Positions 26,455 to 34,252 of a stretch of DNA of 64,000 nucleotides are shown here, one piece after another (the stretch's first letter is position 1; each line of letters begins with the position of its first letter). Below the pieces are notes generated by a model. The model was given only the letters and a program-made list of their open reading frames with translations, had not been told where the DNA came from and searched no databases. Origin of the DNA: Oscillospiraceae bacterium (GTDB taxonomy: Bacteria > Bacillota > Clostridia > Oscillospirales > Acutalibacteraceae); NCBI GenBank assembly GCA_910574935.1, contig CAJTCU010000004.1:62001-126000 (forward strand), read 5' to 3'. The translations under genes were made by a program, and so were the position numbers.

Positions 26455-27228
26455 ATGATACTAACCATCGACATTGGAAATACCAATACCGTGTTGGGCT
26501 GCTGGCGGGATGGGAAACTGATCCTTACCCTGCGGCTGCACACCAACCGGGACCAAACCGCTGACGAATACTGCTTGCTCATTGGCAACCTGCTGAAAAG
26601 CCGGGACGTGAACCCCAAAGAGCTCTCGGGGGGCATTCTCTCCAGCGTGGTGCCCGAGTTGCGCATGGTGATGAAAAAAGCCATGGAACTGTTGACGGGC
26701 AAAACCTTTTTATGTGTGGGCGCGGGCCTAAAGACCGGACTGAACATTCGCATGGATAACCCGGCCCAGCTGGGCGCAGACCTGGTGGTGGACGCCATTG
26801 CCTCTTTGCACAAGTACCAGCCGCCCCTGGTAATCTTCGACATGGGCACTGCCACCACTATGTCCGTCATCGACAGTACCGGGGCCTATTTGGGCGGTAT
26901 GATTATCCCTGGGCTGCGGCTTTCGGTAGATGCCCTTAGCGCCCGGGCCGCCCAGCTGCCCTATATCCACCTAGGCCCGCCGGAGCGGTTTATTGGAAGC
27001 AATACTATTGACTGTATGCAAGCCGGGGCGGTATACGGCAGTGCCCTGATGATTGACGGCCTGATTGCCCGCGCCGAAGAGGAGTTGGGTCAGCCGGTGA
27101 CCGCCGTGGCTACCGGCGGGCTGATGGCCCTGATCCATCCATATTGCCGCCGCCCCCTGCACTATGACGAAAACCTGATGCTGGAGGGCCTGTATCTACT
27201 TTATAAGAAGAACGTAAAGTCCAAATAA
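26455..27228 (+). CDS. coaX: Type III pantothenate kinase
   Basis: Phosphorylates pantothenate, the first step of CoA synthesis, by the ASKHA-fold type III enzyme. The 257-residue protein has the phosphate-binding LTIDIGNTNTVLGCW, the NPAQLGADLVVDAIA segment with the catalytic aspartate, VIFDMGTATTMSVID and LGGMIIPGLRLSVDAL, all typical. Length is standard. It begins immediately after the transporter stop codon, implying coupled translation, and ends at a strong terminator. Confidence 0.96.
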   Translation: MILTIDIGNTNTVLGCWRDGKLILTLRLHTNRDQTADEYCLLIGNLLKSRDVNPKELSGGILSSVVPELRMVMKKAMELLTGKTFLCVGAGLKTGLNIRMDNPAQLGADLVVDAIASLHKYQPPLVIFDMGTATTMSVIDSTGAYLGGMIIPGLRLSVDALSARAAQLPYIHLGPPERFIGSNTIDCMQAGAVYGSALMIDGLIARAEEELGQPVTAVATGGLMALIHPYCRRPLHYDENLMLEGLYLLYKKNVKSK

Positions 27229-27231
27229 CAG

Positions 27232-27274
27232 ACAAGGGCGCGCCGCCGGATTTTGGGGCGCACCCTTGTTTTTT
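27232..27274. terminator. Bidirectional terminator after coaX
   Basis: ACAAGGGCGCGCC pairs with GGGCGCACCCTTGT (one mismatch region), followed by TTTTTT on the plus strand; the facing small gene ends inside it. Confidence 0.75.
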
Positions 27275-27440
27275 ACCGCTGGTCTTTTGGTTCGGAAAGA
27301 GCGTTTCTGCGGTAGGCCTCCAGCTCTTCCCGTGTGGTCAACTTCACGCCGCTTTGAATAATCTGGGTCTTTAGCAGTTCTGGCAGAGAGTCGAAGTAGG
27401 TCCTGGCCTGCATATCCATGCTTTGTTGTTCATTGCTCAT
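27273..27440 (-). CDS. Small conserved-looking protein (55 aa)
   Basis: A short gene with AAAAGGAGG 9 nt before its ATG, encoding a 55-residue soluble protein containing ARTYFDSLPELLKTQIIQSG and LTTREELEAYRRN. This pattern (short helix, SLP, QSG, then an EELE helix) recalls small uncharacterised proteins common in Clostridia; that resemblance is from memory. Its stop codon overlaps the coaX terminator, converging on coaX. No function is proposed. Confidence 0.6.
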   Translation of the reverse strand: MSNEQQSMDMQARTYFDSLPELLKTQIIQSGVKLTTREELEAYRRNALSEPKDQR

Positions 27441-27567
27441 GTGGCCGCCTCCTTTTATTTAAGTTCCTGTTTAGTTTGCCCGGTTTCGGGGAATAAATCA
27501 GGAGAACAACTTGTTTTTGCCTGTAGCTTTTGCTATTTCCGCCTACTATGACCATAAACAGACGGGC

Positions 27568-27731
27568 TAGGGCTTGTTGGAAACATCGAAAACGCCGTCT
27601 TTTTGCCCAGAAGCGGCCGCTTTCCGCGTCAAACCTCCTCGCCAATCGGAAGATTGTCTTGCGGTTTTTCCTTGCAATGGACCCCTTCTGGGCAATCATT
27701 CGTCATTTCCTCTATGTTTAAACACGCCCTA
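27568..27731. mobile_element. MITE-like element, family 2, copy C (164 bp)
   Basis: Begins TAGGGCTTGTTGGAAACAT and ends ATGTTTAAACACGCCCTA; same orientation as copy B and inverted relative to copy A. The outer stem reads TGCCCAGAAG/CTTCTGGGCA where copy A has GGGCCAGAAG/CTTCTGGCCC, so both arms changed together. The rest of 27441-27916 holds no gene. Confidence 0.75.
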
Positions 27732-27916
27732 CTGGCAGAATGCGTCTAAGAGAGCGTGCCGGTCAACCCAAAATTTCATTTTACTTGGGATTTTCTAAAA
27801 GAAAGACCTACAGACGGAGCGTTTTTCTAAATATAGGCTCCTTTCGTCAGCGTACCGCCGGCGAAAGAAGCTGGAAGCCGGTCCGTTAAACAACGCGCCC
27901 GGTTCTTGTCAGGCTC

Positions 27917-27945
27917 TTGCAAATCTGCTCCAAAAGCGTTATAAT
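27917..27945 (+). promoter_or_regulatory. Promoter of the nusB operon
   Basis: TTGCAA, 17-nt spacer, TATAAT, about 42 nt before the nusB start. Confidence 0.7.
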
Positions 27946-27987
27946 AGGTTGAATAACATCCAAATCCCACCAATTGGAGGATTTTTT

Positions 27988-28395
27988 ATGACCAGAAGGG
28001 AAGCCCGGGAACAGGCCTTCTGCCTATTGTTTGAACAAGCCTGTGCCGGTGAACAAATGGAGAACATCATAGGGGCCGCCGCAGAGGCTCGAGACCTGGT
28101 CCTGGACCCCTTTGCGGAAGAGTTGGCCTACGGCGCCGAGGAGCATCTGGAAAAAATTGACGAGACCATCAATGGCAGCGTAAAGGGCTGGAGCATCCGC
28201 CGTCTCTCCAAGGTGACCCTCTCCCTTTTGCGCATGGCTGTATATGAGCTGCTCTTTGAGAACTCCACTCCGGCCAGTATCACCATCAATGAAGCGGTAC
28301 TGCTGGCGAAAAAGTACGGCGGGCAGGGTGACGCTCCCTACCTCAACGGTGTACTGGGTACTGTGGCCCGGGGCCTGCCCCAGGAAAAGCTATGA
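27988..28395 (+). CDS. nusB: Transcription antitermination factor NusB
   Basis: An all-helical RNA-binding protein that with NusE binds boxA for rRNA antitermination. The 135-residue sequence shows TRREAREQAFCLLFE at the N-terminus and RLSKVTLSLLRMAVYELLF and SITINEAVLLAKKYGG in the C-terminal half, all NusB hallmarks. An in-frame ATG at 27949 sits 4 nt past the -10 box and cannot be used; TTGGAGG lies 7 nt before the ATG at 27988. It is the first gene of an operon reaching to about 33.99 kb. Confidence 0.95.
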   Translation: MTRREAREQAFCLLFEQACAGEQMENIIGAAAEARDLVLDPFAEELAYGAEEHLEKIDETINGSVKGWSIRRLSKVTLSLLRMAVYELLFENSTPASITINEAVLLAKKYGGQGDAPYLNGVLGTVARGLPQEKL

Positions 28396-29315
28396 CGGCC
28401 CTGGGGATTGATACCAGCAACTATACTACCTCTGCCGCCCTGTGTCTAAGCGGGAGTATTACGGAAAACCGCAAGTTGCCCCTGCCTGTAGCTTCCGGAA
28501 GCCGGGGGCTGCGCCAAAGCGACGCGGTATTTCACCACACCCGCCAGTTACCCCAGCTGCTGGGGGACCTGCTGCCCCAGCCAGGCCTAGGGGTCATTGG
28601 AGTATCTGTCAGCCCTCGAAGTGCGCCCGACTCCTATATGCCCTGCTTTCTAGTGGGAAAAGGTTACGCTCAGACATTAGGCACGGCCCTGGGGGTCCCA
28701 GTGGCGTTATACTCCCATCAGCAAGGCCACCTGGCGGCCGCGCTATACTCGGCAGGGCGGCTGGACCTATTGCAGGAAAAGTTCCTGGCTTTCCATGTGT
28801 CTGGTGGCACCACCGAGGCCGTGCTGGCCTCTCCCGGAGAGAACGGCCCCAGCGCCCAGGTGGTAGCGGCTTCTTTAGACCTAAAGGCCGGTCAGGCGGT
28901 GGACCGGGTGGGGCTGCTGCTGGGCCTGCGCTTTCCCTGTGGGCCCCAGCTGGAAGAGCTGGCCCTAAGCTGGCCAAAGGCCGTGGGGGCGAAGCCCTCT
29001 ATGAAAGGGGCAGACTGCTCTCTCTCGGGGCTGGAGAACCGCTGCGCCGCCATGCTGCGTCAGGGGTGTCAGCCTGCCGAGATCGCCCGATTTTGCATAG
29101 AGTCCATTGCCGCCGCTCTGGACGCCATGTGCGCCCGGCTGCTGGAAGAGCTGGGCCCTCTGCCCGTGGTGTTCTCCGGGGGGGTTTGCTCAAACTCTCT
29201 TTTGCGGCAGCGGCTGGAGGCCAAGTATGGCGCGGTTTTCGCCGCCCCCGAATTTTCCGCCGACAACGCCGCCGGAGTGGCGGTATTGGCATATTTAGCG
29301 AGGTTTTGTAAATGA
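28392..29315 (+). CDS. TsaD/Kae1-like ASKHA-fold protein (paralog of the t6A enzyme)
   Basis: A 307-residue member of the Kae1/TsaD/YeaZ superfamily. LGIDTSNYTTSAALC opens the nucleotide fold; the metal motif HxxxH is YSHQQGHLAAAL, and FHVSGGTTEAVL, FSGGVCSNSLLRQRL and SADNAAGVAVLAY are conserved. Overall it is more diverged and shorter than genuine TsaD (about 340). Linkage with nusB and xseA suggests a conserved lineage-specific gene; the universal TsaD should be elsewhere. Its start overlaps nusB by 4 nt (ATGA) and its end overlaps xseA by 4 nt, so it is expressed as part of the operon. True biochemical role unknown. Confidence 0.8.
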   Translation: MTALGIDTSNYTTSAALCLSGSITENRKLPLPVASGSRGLRQSDAVFHHTRQLPQLLGDLLPQPGLGVIGVSVSPRSAPDSYMPCFLVGKGYAQTLGTALGVPVALYSHQQGHLAAALYSAGRLDLLQEKFLAFHVSGGTTEAVLASPGENGPSAQVVAASLDLKAGQAVDRVGLLLGLRFPCGPQLEELALSWPKAVGAKPSMKGADCSLSGLENRCAAMLRQGCQPAEIARFCIESIAAALDAMCARLLEELGPLPVVFSGGVCSNSLLRQRLEAKYGAVFAAPEFSADNAAGVAVLAYLARFCK

Positions 29316-30505
29316 TCTCTTCTCTGCTCACCGTTACGCAGGTGAACCGCTTTCTCAAATCTTTGGTAGAGGGGGACGGCCGGCTAAATGATATTCTTAT
29401 CACCGGCGAAGTCTCTAACTTCACCGACCACTATAAGTCAGGTCACCTGTATTTTTCTTTAAAGGACGAGCATTCGGTGATCAAAGCCGTAATGTTCGCT
29501 TCCGCTGCCAAGCGGTTACGCTTCCGGCCCCGGGACGGCATGAAGGTAGTCATCCGGGGCCGGGTCTCTGTGTACGAGGCAGCGGGCCAGTACCAGCTTT
29601 ACGCTGAGGACATACAGCCCGATGGTCTGGGGGCTTTGGCCGCAGCGTTTGAGCAGCTGAAAGAACGCCTGGCCGCCGAGGGCCTTTTCAGCCAGGACCA
29701 CAAACGCCCCCTGCCCTATTTTCCCCAGCGCATTGGAGTAGTCACCTCTCCTACCGGCGCGGCAGTACAGGACATTTTACAAATTATTTCCCGGCGCTGG
29801 CCCATAGCCCAGGTGGTCTTTTGCCCAGTGCTGGTGCAGGGAGAGGACGCCCCCGCCCAGCTAATTGCCGCCCTGGAGGCCCTAAACCGGCAATCTGCCT
29901 GCGATGTAATCATTCTGGGCCGGGGTGGAGGCTCTATGGAGGACCTATGGGCCTTTAATGACGAGGGCCTCGCCCGGGCAGTAGTCGCCTCGGAGATCCC
30001 GGTGGTCTCTGCCGTGGGCCATGAGACGGATTTTACCATCTGCGACTTCGCCGCCGATCTGCGGGCTCCCACCCCCAGCGCCGCCGCCGAGCTGTGTACC
30101 CCTGACGGCCAGGAGATTCTGTGCAAGCTGGAGGCTCTACATCAATATTTTGGTAACCGGGCTCAGGAGCGGGTGGACCGCCTGCGCCAGGAGATAGACC
30201 TGCTGACGCGAAATTCGCCTCTTAGCGGGCCTCTAGAATACCTGCGGGGACGGCGGGCCGTGCTGGATGGAATTTCCGCCAATCTGGACCGGCTGAACCA
30301 AGAAAAGCTGCGAAACTGCCGCCAGACGCTTTCACTATTCAGCGGCAAGCTGGACGCCCTAAGCCCCCTGAAGATTCTGGCCCGGGGTTATGGGGCCATC
30401 TATACCGCCAACGGCAGGGCTGTGCGGGACCTGACCGCCCTGCCTGCCGGGGAAGAGCTGACCCTGCAAGCTGAAAAGGGAAAGCGGCAGGCAAGACTTC
30501 TGTAA
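29312..30505 (+). CDS. xseA: Exodeoxyribonuclease VII large subunit
   Basis: Catalytic subunit of exonuclease VII, degrading single-stranded DNA from both ends. The 397-residue protein has the N-terminal OB fold (VTQVNRFLKSLVEGDGRLND, HLYFSLKDEHSVIKAVMF), then the nuclease domain FPQRIGVVTSPTGAAVQDIL, DVIILGRGGGSMEDLWAFND and VSAVGHETDFTICDFAADLRAPTPSAAAEL, followed by a coiled-coil region and a short beta tail. The small subunit gene xseB lies about 640 nt downstream, separated by a broken acetyltransferase. Confidence 0.96.
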   Translation: MISSLLTVTQVNRFLKSLVEGDGRLNDILITGEVSNFTDHYKSGHLYFSLKDEHSVIKAVMFASAAKRLRFRPRDGMKVVIRGRVSVYEAAGQYQLYAEDIQPDGLGALAAAFEQLKERLAAEGLFSQDHKRPLPYFPQRIGVVTSPTGAAVQDILQIISRRWPIAQVVFCPVLVQGEDAPAQLIAALEALNRQSACDVIILGRGGGSMEDLWAFNDEGLARAVVASEIPVVSAVGHETDFTICDFAADLRAPTPSAAAELCTPDGQEILCKLEALHQYFGNRAQERVDRLRQEIDLLTRNSPLSGPLEYLRGRRAVLDGISANLDRLNQEKLRNCRQTLSLFSGKLDALSPLKILARGYGAIYTANGRAVRDLTALPAGEELTLQAEKGKRQARLL

Positions 30506-30570
30506 AAATGGCGCGTCATTGTTAAAGGAGTAGGCTTCTCGAAAACGAGACCCCAACCTATAATCAATCC

Positions 30571-31118
30571 ATGCTCCCGCAAAAAAAGAAGGATAAAACG
30601 GATAGAATACAGACCAGACGGCTGGCGATACGGGACTTTATGCCAGCGGGCGCTGAGTCTTTGCGGGAAATTTTCGAGAATCCGGAGACCATGAAGCACT
30701 GTGAGCCTGCCTATACCGATAGAAAAGACCCAGCGCTTCCTCCAGGCGTTCTGCATTGGTCGGCAGGGCGCCCGCTGTTTGGAAGGATACGGGCTCATGG
30801 GCTATCTGTTGTGCAAGCCCCTGGGCGAGAGCTCCCAGGAAGATGTGTATGCACTGGGAGTGGATCTTCCACCGGAGTTTCTTTCGGCAGGGCTGCGCCT
30901 GTGAGGCCTGCCGGGTTCTGGTGGACTATACCTTCGCCCAGCAAAACGCCCACAGGGTGATGCCCGAAGCTTATCGCCCTGGTAACGTCAGTGGGCCTTA
31001 TGAAAAAGCTGAGAATGCGCCAGGAGGGCCTCCAGCGCCCTCACGCCCGGGACAACTGACGGGAACTGGGCCGCCCCGCACCTTTACGGGCCGCTACGGG
31101 AAAAGTGGCGGCTCTTAA
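30571..31118 (+). pseudogene. GNAT acetyltransferase (RimJ/RimL-like), multiple frameshifts
   Basis: Three frames together spell one acetyltransferase. RIQTRRLAIRDFMPAGAESL starts in frame at 30571; PIEKTQRFLQAFCIGRQGA and GYLLCKPLGESSQEDVYALG follow in a second frame near 30704-30870; CRVLVDYTFAQQNAHRVMPE continues in a third; LMKKLRMRQEGLQRPHARDN and HLYGPLREKWRLLNS come in further frames to about 31118. The order and motifs match RimJ/RimL-type proteins. At least three indels make it non-functional. It interrupts the usually adjacent xseA and xseB. Confidence 0.8.
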
Positions 31119-31145
31119 ACTCAATAGGAAAGGAAAATAGATGAT

Positions 31146-31373
31146 ATGCCCGCGAAAAAGCTGAAATTTGAGGACGCTATGGCCCGTTTGCAGGAGATTG
31201 TGGCAAAGCTGGAATCCGGCGAGGCCACCCTGGAGGAATCTATGACACTATTTGAGGAGGGCGCTAAGCTTTCGGCCCTATGCTACAACACCCTGGACCG
31301 GGCCGAACTAAAGGTGCGGGAGCTTACCGCCCTAAAGCCCGAAGAGCCCAAGGAGGAGGAAGCCGATGATTGA
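31146..31373 (+). CDS. xseB: Exodeoxyribonuclease VII small subunit
   Basis: A 75-residue helical hairpin subunit of exonuclease VII. LKFEDAMARLQEIVAKLESG and LEESMTLFEEGAKLSALCYN are the canonical helices, with a charged C-terminal tail. GGAAAGGAAAA precedes the start. The 3' end overlaps ispA by 8 nt. Confidence 0.94.
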   Translation: MPAKKLKFEDAMARLQEIVAKLESGEATLEESMTLFEEGAKLSALCYNTLDRAELKVRELTALKPEEPKEEEADD

Positions 31374-32232
31374 CGCCGCCCTATGCCGGGAAGCCATTGA
31401 AAAGGCCCTGGACCAGGCCCTGCCCCAAACCGTGGGCCCCGCCGCTCAGGTCAACCAGGCCATGCGCTACAGCCTGCTATGCGGTGGTAAGCGAGTGCGG
31501 CCTCTGCTGGTCCTGGCTTTCTGTGATCTATGCGGCAGCTCTTGGCAAGAGGCCCTGCCCTTTGCCTGTGCCATTGAGATGGTCCACACCTATTCCCTTA
31601 TTCATGATGACCTGCCCTGCATGGACGATGACGACCTGCGCCGGGGCCGGCCCACCTGCCACAAAGCCTTTGGCGAGGCCATGGCCTTGTTGGCTGGGGA
31701 CGGTCTTTTGACCCAGGCTTTTTCCTGCGCCCTTAGCCACCCGGATTCGGCCAAAGCCGCCCGGGCCGCTGGGTGCCTGGCCCAATTGGCCGGGTACCGG
31801 GGCATGGTAGGAGGCCAGTGCATAGACCTATGCGCCAACGGAAAGACTGTGGACATGGAACTGCTACAGGCTATGGACGCTGGCAAGACCGTGGCCCTGA
31901 TCAGCGCCGCCTGCCAGATGGGCTGCGTGGCTGCCGGGGCCAAGGAACCCCTTTTGGATGCCGCCAGGCTCTATGCCCAAGGGGTGGGGATGGCCTTTCA
32001 GATTCGGGACGACATTCTGGACGTGTTGGGGGATGCTGCCAAGCTGGGGAAAAACACCGGCATGGATGCGGTCCGAGAGAAGCGCAATTATGTCTCCTTG
32101 CTAGGGGTGGAGGGGGCCCAGAAAATGGTGGAGTCCTACACCGCCGGGGCTCTGGAGGCCCTGTGGGCGTTCCCCGGGGACAGCGGCTTTTTGCGGAACT
32201 TTGCCCTATCCCTGGTCGGGCGGGAAAACTAA
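31366..32232 (+). CDS. ispA: Farnesyl/geranyl diphosphate synthase
   Basis: Condenses isopentenyl diphosphate with allylic diphosphates, feeding quinone and undecaprenyl lipid synthesis. The 288-residue prenyltransferase has CGGKRVRPLLVLA, the first aspartate-rich motif LIHDDLPCMDDDDLRRGRPT, the chain-length region just before it, GMVGGQCIDL, and the second motif FQIRDDILDVLGD with GKNTGMD after it. Length fits the FPP synthase group. GGAGGAAG lies inside xseB just before its ATG; the overlap implies coupled translation. Confidence 0.94.
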   Translation: MIDAALCREAIEKALDQALPQTVGPAAQVNQAMRYSLLCGGKRVRPLLVLAFCDLCGSSWQEALPFACAIEMVHTYSLIHDDLPCMDDDDLRRGRPTCHKAFGEAMALLAGDGLLTQAFSCALSHPDSAKAARAAGCLAQLAGYRGMVGGQCIDLCANGKTVDMELLQAMDAGKTVALISAACQMGCVAAGAKEPLLDAARLYAQGVGMAFQIRDDILDVLGDAAKLGKNTGMDAVREKRNYVSLLGVEGAQKMVESYTAGALEALWAFPGDSGFLRNFALSLVGREN

Positions 32233-32235
32233 AGG

Positions 32236-33129
32236 ATGCGCATCCTCACCCATACAATCCCAGCTCATTGGGACGGGGCCACGGTAAAGGCTTTTGCCAA
32301 GGGGGCCCTAGGGCTTTCCACCCGGGCCCTGGCCCAGCAAAAATATGAGGGCGGCATTTTGGTGAATGGCATCCCCTGCCACGCCAACGCCACGCTGGGG
32401 ACCGGAGACCGGCTGGAGTTTCCTCTTTTGGCAGAGGTGGTAGACTATCCGGCGGCGACGCTGCCCCTTACCATTCTGTACGAGGACCAGGATTTTCTCA
32501 TAGTGGACAAACCACCTTCTATGCCCGTGCACCCCTCTCCTGGCCACGATGCGGACAGTTTACTAAATGCCCTGGCCCACTATTACCATTCTACCGGTCA
32601 ATCCCACCGGGTGCGGCCCTTGTATCGCCTGGACCAGAACACCAGCGGCCTGATAGCCGTGGCCAAGCACCGGGCGGCGGCAGGGGCCCGGTTGACCAAA
32701 ACCTATTTTGCCCTGTGCGAAGGGCGGATGGAGGGCACCGGGACTGTTAACGTGCCCATTGGGCTGGGAGAGGACAGCAAGATCCGCCGGGTCTGTGGCC
32801 AGGGCCAGCGGGCCGTTACCCACTGGCAGGCTCTGGCCGGCGACGGAAGCCACACGCTACTGGCCCTGACCCTGGAGACCGGGCGTACCCACCAGATTCG
32901 GGCCCATCTTGCCTACCTGGGCCACCCCTTGGCAGGGGACGACCTGTACGGCGGCAGGACAGATCGTATTGGCAGGCAAGCCCTGCACTGCGGCTGTGTA
33001 GTTCTGGACTGTCCAGCGGTGCCCTTCAGCGGGCGCTTCACAGCGCCCTTTCCCCCGGACCTGCGCCGGGGGTTTCCCTGTTTGCAAGATGATTTTTTTA
33101 AGGAGGCCTTACTATGCCCGCCTGTATGA
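32236..33129 (+). CDS. RluA family rRNA pseudouridine synthase
   Basis: A 297-residue S4-plus-synthase protein converting uridine to pseudouridine in RNA. The N-terminal ~80 residues resemble an S4 RNA-binding domain (STRALAQQKYEGGILVNGIP). The catalytic motif PLYRLDQNTSGLIAVAKH contains the essential aspartate, and LTLETGRTHQIRAHLAYLGHPLAGDDLYGG completes the RluA signature. Between AVAK and KTYFAL only ~10 residues are found where RluC/RluD have ~19, i.e. a helix seems shortened in frame. Target uridine is unknown. The start is 3 nt after ispA. Confidence 0.88.
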   Translation: MRILTHTIPAHWDGATVKAFAKGALGLSTRALAQQKYEGGILVNGIPCHANATLGTGDRLEFPLLAEVVDYPAATLPLTILYEDQDFLIVDKPPSMPVHPSPGHDADSLLNALAHYYHSTGQSHRVRPLYRLDQNTSGLIAVAKHRAAAGARLTKTYFALCEGRMEGTGTVNVPIGLGEDSKIRRVCGQGQRAVTHWQALAGDGSHTLLALTLETGRTHQIRAHLAYLGHPLAGDDLYGGRTDRIGRQALHCGCVVLDCPAVPFSGRFTAPFPPDLRRGFPCLQDDFFKEALLCPPV

Positions 33130-33986
33130 CCCATCATCTTTTTGCCAAAGAGGTCCTGTCCCGGCTGGAAGCACCGGCGGCGGACCCCTGCGCCTACTAC
33201 TGGGGCGCCCAGGGGCCAGACTTTCTCTTCTGCCACCGATATTTCTACGCCCTGACCCACAAGGAGAGCAAAACCCTGAACCAGTTTGGCTCTGCCCTGC
33301 ACAAGTCACCTCCCTCCCAGACCCTGGGGGCCATGCGGGACTTCCTCAAGCAACATGAAAACCCCTCTTACCGCTCCTATGTGCTGGGGTTCCTCTGCCA
33401 CTACGCTTTGGATTCTACCGCCCACCCCTTTGTCAATGCCCGGGCTCAGGAGATGGCCCAAGAGCGCCCAGCAGAGAACCCCCAGACCATGCACGGGGAG
33501 ATAGAGGCCTCTCTGGACGCCATTATTCTACGGTGGCAAACCGGAATGCTGCCCTCTCAAGTGCCACTGAAAACCATGTTCCCCAAAAACGAGGGGGTGC
33601 AGCGGAAGATTGCCTGCCTCTACAAAGAGGTGCTGTTCCAGGTATACGGGGCCCAAGTTAGCGAAGAGGACCTGTACCAATCCACCAAAGACGCCCACTT
33701 TGTGTTTGCTTGCTGTACGGACCGCACTGGACTGAAACGGAGGGCTTTCCATATTTTGGAACAGGGCCGGCCTCACTACGTGACCTCCCACCTGGTGCCC
33801 ATCACCGAGGACCCAGACATTGACTTTGCCAATATGCAGCATATCCCCTGGACCTGGCAGGGGGAAACCCGGGACCGGGATTTTTTCCAGCTGTATGGGG
33901 AGGCTTTGGATCTGGCGGTCCGGTTGGGCGGCGGCCTGGACACAGTAGATTTTGCCGAGGCTACCGGCGAACGGCCTTTTGGATAA
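33114..33986 (+). CDS. Zinc-dependent phospholipase C-like protein
   Basis: A 290-residue protein of the zinc-dependent phospholipase C/S1-P1 fold family (PF00882). Likely metal ligands are in MTHHLFAKEV, YYWGAQGPDFLFCHRYF, GFLCHYALDSTAHPFVNAR and MHGEIEASLDAI. There is no signal peptide, unlike secreted clostridial phospholipases, so an internal phosphoesterase role is more likely. It overlaps the pseudouridine synthase by 16 nt with AAGGAGG before its ATG and is last in the nusB operon, followed by a strong terminator. Confidence 0.85.
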   Translation: MPACMTHHLFAKEVLSRLEAPAADPCAYYWGAQGPDFLFCHRYFYALTHKESKTLNQFGSALHKSPPSQTLGAMRDFLKQHENPSYRSYVLGFLCHYALDSTAHPFVNARAQEMAQERPAENPQTMHGEIEASLDAIILRWQTGMLPSQVPLKTMFPKNEGVQRKIACLYKEVLFQVYGAQVSEEDLYQSTKDAHFVFACCTDRTGLKRRAFHILEQGRPHYVTSHLVPITEDPDIDFANMQHIPWTWQGETRDRDFFQLYGEALDLAVRLGGGLDTVDFAEATGERPFG

Positions 33987-33990
33987 ACGT

Positions 33991-34035
33991 AAAAAAGCCC
34001 TGGCTTTCTTTAAGGTAAGAAGCCAGGGCTTTTTC
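33991..34035. terminator. Bidirectional terminator at the end of the nusB operon
   Basis: AAAAAAGCCCTGGCTT and AAGCCAGGGCTTTTT form a long stem with flanking A and T runs, usable from both strands. It would also stop minus-strand transcripts through the structured region at 34.1 kb. Confidence 0.85.
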
Positions 34036-34079
34036 TATTTTTTACAGCCCGATTGGGCCAGGTTTTTCTGAGTATGGAA

Positions 34080-34215
34080 AGGGCTACGGCAAAACCGTGG
34101 GTTGCTGGTCCCCGGTAAGAGCCCACCCAGCACCCACCGACCCGCCAGATGAAAGCTCTCTCTTAGACTTTCACGCCCTAAATCTCGGAAAGACCGAGCG
34201 CGTTAGGTAAGCCTC
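34080..34215 (-). ncRNA. Candidate structured RNA, family unknown
   Basis: A non-coding gap between convergent genes that folds into several helices. In minus-strand sense: an outer helix GGCTTAC/GTAGCC; CCTAA/TTAGG enclosing CTCGG/CCGAG; TGAAAG/CTTTCA; GTGGGTGCTGG pairing with CCAGCAACCCAC; and ACGG/CCGT, giving a multi-branched shape. It is GC-rich without an open frame, and the terminator at 34035-33991 lies downstream on that strand. Strand is inferred from the terminator. It could be an independent RNA or a long structured 3' UTR; I could not match it to 6S, RNase P, SRP or tmRNA. Confidence 0.45.
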
Positions 34216-34252
34216 CCTCTTCCCCCTTTTACCGCGTCTGTGGTCCACTGTT

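Noticed and set aside
28442-29311. 289-codon frame overlapping the TsaD-like gene
   Set aside because: Out-of-frame Arg/Gly/Pro-rich shadow in GC-rich DNA.
34080-34215. RNase P RNA
   Set aside because: GGTAAGAGCCCACC recalls one RNase P segment, but the other conserved blocks are absent and the region is too short.
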